A stretch of 55,042 nt of DNA from an uncultured Alphaproteobacteria bacterium (GTDB taxonomy: Bacteria > Pseudomonadota > Alphaproteobacteria > Puniceispirillales > Puniceispirillaceae): assembly GCA_937924895.1 (NCBI GenBank), contig CALEYP010000112.1, forward strand, positions 1 to 55,042. Reading direction: 5' to 3'. Below, piece by piece: positions 51,228 through 55,042 of this stretch. The number at the start of each line of letters is the position of its first letter. Positions within the stretch are counted from its first letter, which is position 1. The translations under genes were made by a program, and so were the position numbers. The notes under the pieces were generated by a model. The model saw only the letters and a program-made list of their open reading frames with translations, made no database searches and was not told the DNA's origin.

Positions 51228-53168
51228 ATGAGCCAAGATGAAATTTTTGCACCATCTGAAGAGATGGCCGCACGTGCCCATATTGATGCAGCAAAATATG
51301 AAGAGATGTACGCCCAATCTGTGGCAGACCCAGATGCGTTCTGGGCGGAACATGGCAAGCGCATCGATTGGATGACACCCTACACCACAATCAGCAATGT
51401 GAGCTACAACAAGCCTAACGTCTCCATTAAATGGTACGAAGATGGCACCTTGAATGCCGCCGCAAACTGTCTTGACCGTCATCTTGAAACGAGAGGCTCT
51501 CAAACCGCCATCATCTGGGAAGGTGATGACCCGGCAGATTCCAAACATATCAGCTATGCAGAACTTCATGAAGAAGTGTGCAAATTCTCAAATGTTCTAA
51601 AAAGCCGCGGTGTGAAGAAAGGTGATCGTGTCACCATTTACATGCCGATGATTCCAGAAGCCGCTGTGGCCATGCTGGCCTGTGCTCGTATTGGTGCTAT
51701 CCATTCAGTTGTCTTTGGTGGCTTCTCACCAGATGCGCTAGCTGGCCGTATTCAAGATTGTGAATCAAGCGTTGTTATCACAGCTGATGAAGGCGTGCGC
51801 GGTGGCCGTGCTGTGCCATTGAAAGCTAATGCAGATATCGCCCTTGAAAGTTGCCCAGATTGCACAAGCTGTATCGTAGTGCAGCGCACTGGCGGTGATG
51901 TGACGATGCAGGATGGCCGTGATGTTTGGTATCATGAAGCAATGGCCGCGGCATCATCTGATTGCCCAGCAGAAGAAATGAATGCTGAAGACCCGCTTTT
52001 CATCCTCTACACATCAGGCTCAACAGGGAAGCCAAAGGGTGTGCTTCATACCACAGGCGGCTATATGGTCTATGCGTCAATGACGCATCAATATGTCTTT
52101 GATTATCATGAGGGTGATGTCTATTGGTGTACAGCTGATGTGGGTTGGGTAACTGGCCATAGCTATATCCTCTATGGGCCGCTCGCCAATGGCGCGACAA
52201 CATTGATGTTTGAAGGTGTCCCAACCTATCCAGATGTGTCTCGTTTTTGGCAAGTTGTTGAAAAGCATAAGGTTAATATCTTCTACACCGCGCCAACCGC
52301 TATTCGCGCATTGATGCGTGAAGGCTCTGAGCCAGTGACAAAATGTGATCGCTCGTCATTACGCCTATTAGGGTCTGTGGGTGAGCCTATTAACCCAGAA
52401 GCCTGGAAATGGTATCATGAGGTTGTCGGCGAGTCTCGTTGCCCTATCGTTGATACATGGTGGCAGACAGAAACAGGCGGGATTCTCATTACACCGCTTC
52501 CCGGCGCGACAGCGACAAAACCTGGCTCAGCAACAAAGCCCTTCTTCGGGGTGCAACCTGTCTTGGTTGATAATGAAAACGGGATCATTGACGGAGCGGC
52601 AGAAGGCAGCCTGTGCATCAATGCGTCATGGCCTGGCCAGATGCGGTCGGTCTATGGCGATCACCAGCGCTTTATCGATACCTATTTTGCGACATTTGAA
52701 GGCCGGTATTTCACTGGTGACGGCGCCCGTCGTGATGAAGATGGCTATTATTGGATTACAGGCCGCGTGGATGATGTCATCAATGTATCTGGCCACCGCA
52801 TGGGCACAGCTGAAGTTGAATCAGCGCTTGTTGCTCATAGTAAAGTGGCAGAGGCGGCTGTTGTCGGATATCCGCATGATATTAAGGGCCAAGGCATCTA
52901 TGCCTATGTCACTCTCAATGCAGGCGAAGAGCCATCTGATGAGTTAGAAGCTGAGCTGAAAAAATGGGTGCGTAAGGAAATTGGTCCTATTGCTACACCA
53001 GATTTGTTGCAATGGGCACCTGGCCTACCAAAGACACGCTCTGGCAAAATCATGCGCCGTATCTTGCGCAAAATTGCGGCCAATGAGCATAGCGAATTAG
53101 GTGATACATCAACATTGGCAGATCCATCAGTTGTTGATGATCTCATTGATAATCGCCGCAACCGCTAG
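51228..53168 (+). CDS. acsA: acetyl-CoA synthetase (AMP-forming)
   Basis: Activates acetate to acetyl-CoA through an acetyl-AMP intermediate. The 646 residues carry the adenylate-forming motifs LFILYTSGSTGKPKGV, VDTWWQTETGG and YFTGDGARRDEDGYYWITGR, and the C-terminal lysine in RSGKIMRR (about 607) that Pat-type enzymes acetylate to switch the enzyme off. AGGGAGGGAG lies before the ATG. A terminator hairpin follows 25 nt after the stop. Confidence 0.97.
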   Translation: MSQDEIFAPSEEMAARAHIDAAKYEEMYAQSVADPDAFWAEHGKRIDWMTPYTTISNVSYNKPNVSIKWYEDGTLNAAANCLDRHLETRGSQTAIIWEGDDPADSKHISYAELHEEVCKFSNVLKSRGVKKGDRVTIYMPMIPEAAVAMLACARIGAIHSVVFGGFSPDALAGRIQDCESSVVITADEGVRGGRAVPLKANADIALESCPDCTSCIVVQRTGGDVTMQDGRDVWYHEAMAAASSDCPAEEMNAEDPLFILYTSGSTGKPKGVLHTTGGYMVYASMTHQYVFDYHEGDVYWCTADVGWVTGHSYILYGPLANGATTLMFEGVPTYPDVSRFWQVVEKHKVNIFYTAPTAIRALMREGSEPVTKCDRSSLRLLGSVGEPINPEAWKWYHEVVGESRCPIVDTWWQTETGGILITPLPGATATKPGSATKPFFGVQPVLVDNENGIIDGAAEGSLCINASWPGQMRSVYGDHQRFIDTYFATFEGRYFTGDGARRDEDGYYWITGRVDDVINVSGHRMGTAEVESALVAHSKVAEAAVVGYPHDIKGQGIYAYVTLNAGEEPSDELEAELKKWVRKEIGPIATPDLLQWAPGLPKTRSGKIMRRILRKIAANEHSELGDTSTLADPSVVDDLIDNRRNR

Positions 53169-53185
53169 AGGCTTATCCTCATAAA

Positions 53186-53226
53186 AAAGACAAGCGCCCC
53201 TTGCTCTTTTGGAAGGGGCGCTTTGC
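53186..53226. terminator. bidirectional terminator between acsA and the luxR-type gene
   Basis: Stem AAGCGCCCCTT / AAGGGGCGCTT (53192-53202 and 53213-53223). On the minus strand it is followed by a run of six T; on the plus strand the T tract is shorter and interrupted. It serves the luxR-type gene best and probably acsA. Confidence 0.85.
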
Positions 53227-53228
53227 TT

Positions 53229-53867
53229 TTATGCAAAAGCTGTATCATCATCAGCGATGCCAAGTTCAATTGCACGACAGACAGCATGGGTCCGATTGCG
53301 TGCCCCCAATTTTGACCGTAGTGATTTGAGATGATGTTTGATTGTCACTTCACTCAAATTATGGATACGTGCGATCTCTTTATTTGATTGCCCTGCAAGT
53401 AAGCCATTCAGCACATCCCGTTCTCGCCTTGTCAGATAATTTGGTACCTTGTCCCGCATTGTCTCAGACTGCGCCATCATCTCAACTGGAATATAGGTCT
53501 CGCCAGCCGCAAGCACACGGACTGCGGCCAAGATAGCGGCTGATCCTAAGCTATAAGGCAAATAGCCTGAGGCCCCGCGCGCCAACATATGCTGGACCTC
53601 TGCACTGGCCCGCAACGGACCAATAAGCGCAATTGGCACATGGTCACCACATTGCGGACGGATCGCATCAAGCCCAGCCAGCCCATCCATATCTGGCATT
53701 TCAAGATCTAGTCCTATCACATCTAACTCTGATGTTTCCGCTGCTAATTGCATCGTTTCACGCAATGTCCCAGCGGCCAAAACCGTTATATCGTGCTCTC
53801 TATCACTCATATGCTCACGGATAAAATCACGGACTAATGAATTCGCATAACCAAAAAGCACCCGCAT
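53229..53867 (-). CDS. LuxR-type response regulator with a degenerate receiver domain
   Basis: A 212-residue two-domain regulator. The receiver (1-120) keeps the phospho-acceptor Asp54 in GLDLEMPDMDG, but the acidic pair near residue 7 is replaced by Tyr7-Ala8 (RVLFGYANSLVR), the Thr/Ser position is Gly83, and the conserved Lys is Tyr105 in GYLPYSLG. The C-terminal LuxR/GerE DNA-binding domain is normal: LTRRERDVLNGLLAGQSNKEIARI and SEVTIKHHLKSLRSKLGARNRT. No sensor kinase is adjacent. Activity independent of phosphorylation is likely. Target genes are unknown. Confidence 0.88.
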   Translation of the reverse strand: MRVLFGYANSLVRDFIREHMSDREHDITVLAAGTLRETMQLAAETSELDVIGLDLEMPDMDGLAGLDAIRPQCGDHVPIALIGPLRASAEVQHMLARGASGYLPYSLGSAAILAAVRVLAAGETYIPVEMMAQSETMRDKVPNYLTRRERDVLNGLLAGQSNKEIARIHNLSEVTIKHHLKSLRSKLGARNRTHAVCRAIELGIADDDTAFA

Positions 53868-53921
53868 GCCCCCAAATCCTTTCTCTGTTTATAATTGTTA
53901 TATAAATGGGGTTTTCTTGCT

Positions 53922-53962
53922 ATGAGTGTTATTCTACTCATTTCTTCCTCTTTTAAAAGAGG
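53922..53962. promoter_or_regulatory. two dyads upstream of the luxR-type gene
   Basis: A perfect 16-bp palindrome CCTCTTTTAAAAGAGG lies at 53947-53962, and an inverted repeat ATGAGT-N8-ACTCAT at 53922-53941. Both are 55-95 bp before the luxR-type start codon. The 12-mer CTCTTTTAAAAG also occurs in the aspS leader (36106-36117). Autoregulator sites are a plausible reading. Confidence 0.4.
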
Positions 53963-54028
53963 CCCTTTCTAATAAAATAAAAAGATCACGCTAAATTATC
54001 GAAGGGATAGACAGATTATCTATTGGGA

Positions 54029-55042
54029 TTAGCGCCACTGAAGGCCGAAATTAACTGACTGACCTGTGAAATTTTGCAAGCTATTGATAGAGTTTGACGT
54101 CATATGACGCAGCGCCATTACCGTCGATAGTCGTGGGAATTTCGCCCATGGCACTCTCATTTGCACTTCCCAGTTGCGTACCCTTACCTGATGAGGCTGT
54201 GTCAAATAAGGTAAGGTCTTCTGATAGGAGGCATCAGACTCAGTCACCGATAATGAGACCTGCCAAGGCGGTGACGCTGTCAGCCTAATGACAGCTGTTA
54301 TGTCTAGTGTCACATCATGTTGAACATAAGGGCCTAAGAGGTCGGATTGAGCGGGCCTATGCTGATAACGGCGCGCCTCTGTGATCAGGGTAAGGGCCTG
54401 ATTCACCGATAGCATTTGGGTAAGAGATATCTCATCTGCATGAAAGGACGTCTCATTTAAACGACCCACAGATGACGCAAAATTAACGTGATGAGATAGC
54501 CCTTTGCCACGCCTCTCAATTCCTGTTTCAGCCCGTGCTATCTGCCTTGTTTGAGCGGCAAAAACCCCGTCACGTGGTATGGTTTGCATCGAAAGCATCG
54601 CGCCGGTGTGAATTAGTAAATTTGCAGATAATGAGAATCGCCAACTCGCTTGCAAATCTGCAAAGGCTTGACCAAGGGGTGGGGCTGAATGGGATTGGTG
54701 ATGGCTCACTTGCCAGAGATGACCGCCCGGTCGCAACTGTTCGGTTTGATGCCAAAAAGACAGATGCATTTGATATGTCGGCGCTGTGCGATGCGGCAAA
54801 GTAAATCGATTATTCCGGGGACAAAAGCCCTCAAAGGCGCGGCAAAATTGACCTAACACTGACTCTTGTGTGGCAAGAACCTGACGGTCTGGTGACGTCA
54901 ATGCGCGATCACTATGCTGCCAGGATAGTGAGGCCCCAGATGAGGCGCGACTCGCAAAGGGGCAAAACCGAGCAAAATGTTCTTCATCTCGTGGTGAGAG
55001 CTGACCACCAAAGGCGCTAGAGAAGGCCTGCCAATGCCGCAA
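54029..55042 (-). CDS. probable outer-membrane beta-barrel protein, C-terminal part (Slam-like?)
   Basis: The frame is open at the right edge, so only the C-terminal 337 residues are visible. It shows alternating hydrophobic strands with many His, Ser, Gln and Arg residues and ends in VNFGLQWR, like a barrel closing strand. The strand pattern HMTSNS followed by FTGQSVNFGLQW resembles the surface-lipoprotein-assembly-modifier (Slam/DUF560) barrel, but this is weak by-eye similarity; other porin-like or TPR-barrel families fit too. No signal peptide can be judged because the N-terminus is missing. It sits on the same strand as the luxR-type gene. Confidence 0.5.
   Translation of the reverse strand: MRHWQAFSSAFGGQLSPRDEEHFARFCPFASRASSGASLSWQHSDRALTSPDRQVLATQESVLGQFCRAFEGFCPRNNRFTLPHRTAPTYQMHLSFWHQTEQLRPGGHLWQVSHHQSHSAPPLGQAFADLQASWRFSLSANLLIHTGAMLSMQTIPRDGVFAAQTRQIARAETGIERRGKGLSHHVNFASSVGRLNETSFHADEISLTQMLSVNQALTLITEARRYQHRPAQSDLLGPYVQHDVTLDITAVIRLTASPPWQVSLSVTESDASYQKTLPYLTQPHQVRVRNWEVQMRVPWAKFPRLSTVMALRHMTSNSINSLQNFTGQSVNFGLQWR

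Noticed and set aside
1..55042. CRISPR arrays, tRNA genes, insertion sequences or prophage genes
   Set aside because: I searched the intergenic regions and gene products by eye and recognised none; the only recombinase is the housekeeping XerD/XerC type.

Overview
The window reads as core chromosome of a free-living, probably marine alphaproteobacterium with roughly balanced base composition; a SAR116/Rhodospirillales-like lineage is my inference. Supporting signs are a class I lysyl-tRNA synthetase, the alphaproteobacterial two-domain dCTP deaminase, DUF1178, DUF1289 and DUF2889 proteins, an NDUFAF5-type methyltransferase, a dnaJ-like/cobS/cobT run, an xerD-accA block next to aroK-aroB, and a betaine-homocysteine methyltransferase. 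I recognised no tRNA, rRNA, CRISPR array, intact insertion sequence or prophage. Coding density is high and nearly every gene is full length.

Layout. 0-4 kb: end of an rodZ-like gene (with a possible ispG start at the left edge), lysC, divergent ubiG, and a DUF1178 gene. 4-12.3 kb: secA, divergent from a parvulin-type isomerase, argJ, a mutT-type Nudix gene, an NDUFAF5-like methyltransferase, comF, a glutaredoxin and a nitrilase-family amidase. 12.3-20.3 kb: accA, xerD, a 673-residue exported protein and a 45-residue membrane protein on the minus strand, divergent from aroK-aroB-corC-type-DUF2889. 20.3-30.8 kb: bolA, divergent J-domain protein-cobS-cobT, rpmB, a ribbon-helix-helix protein, pyrD, lysS (class I) and a DinG-like helicase. 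30.8-38.1 kb: groES-groEL, ctaA, aspS, DUF1289-bmt and a DJ-1/PfpI-fold gene with a long structured leader. 38.3-43.1 kb: an ABC importer of YnjBCD type split around a divergent lipoprotein gene with TbpB-like motifs. 43.2-51.2 kb: folE, trkH, a lipoprotein, hslO-argF-argD-dcd, and divergent recX. 51.2-55 kb: acsA, an atypical LuxR-type response regulator, and the C-terminal part of a probable outer-membrane barrel.

Together the genes cover arginine (argJ, argD, argF), aspartate-family, shikimate, pyrimidine, folate, ubiquinone, heme A and malonyl-CoA synthesis, protein export and folding, and acetate activation. No single new multi-gene system stands out. The most interesting material is in regulatory DNA and in three atypical proteins: (i) a leader of about 240 nt with nested hairpins between the ABC permease and a DJ-1/PfpI-fold gene that lacks the usual Cys nucleophile; (ii) the YnjBCD-like transporter paired with a TbpB-like lipoprotein and bracketed by inverted repeats; (iii) a response regulator that keeps the phospho-acceptor Asp but has lost the acidic pocket and the Lys; and (iv) several exact dyads placed inside or next to promoters (lysC spacer, ribbon-helix-helix gene start, small membrane protein leader, luxR upstream region).
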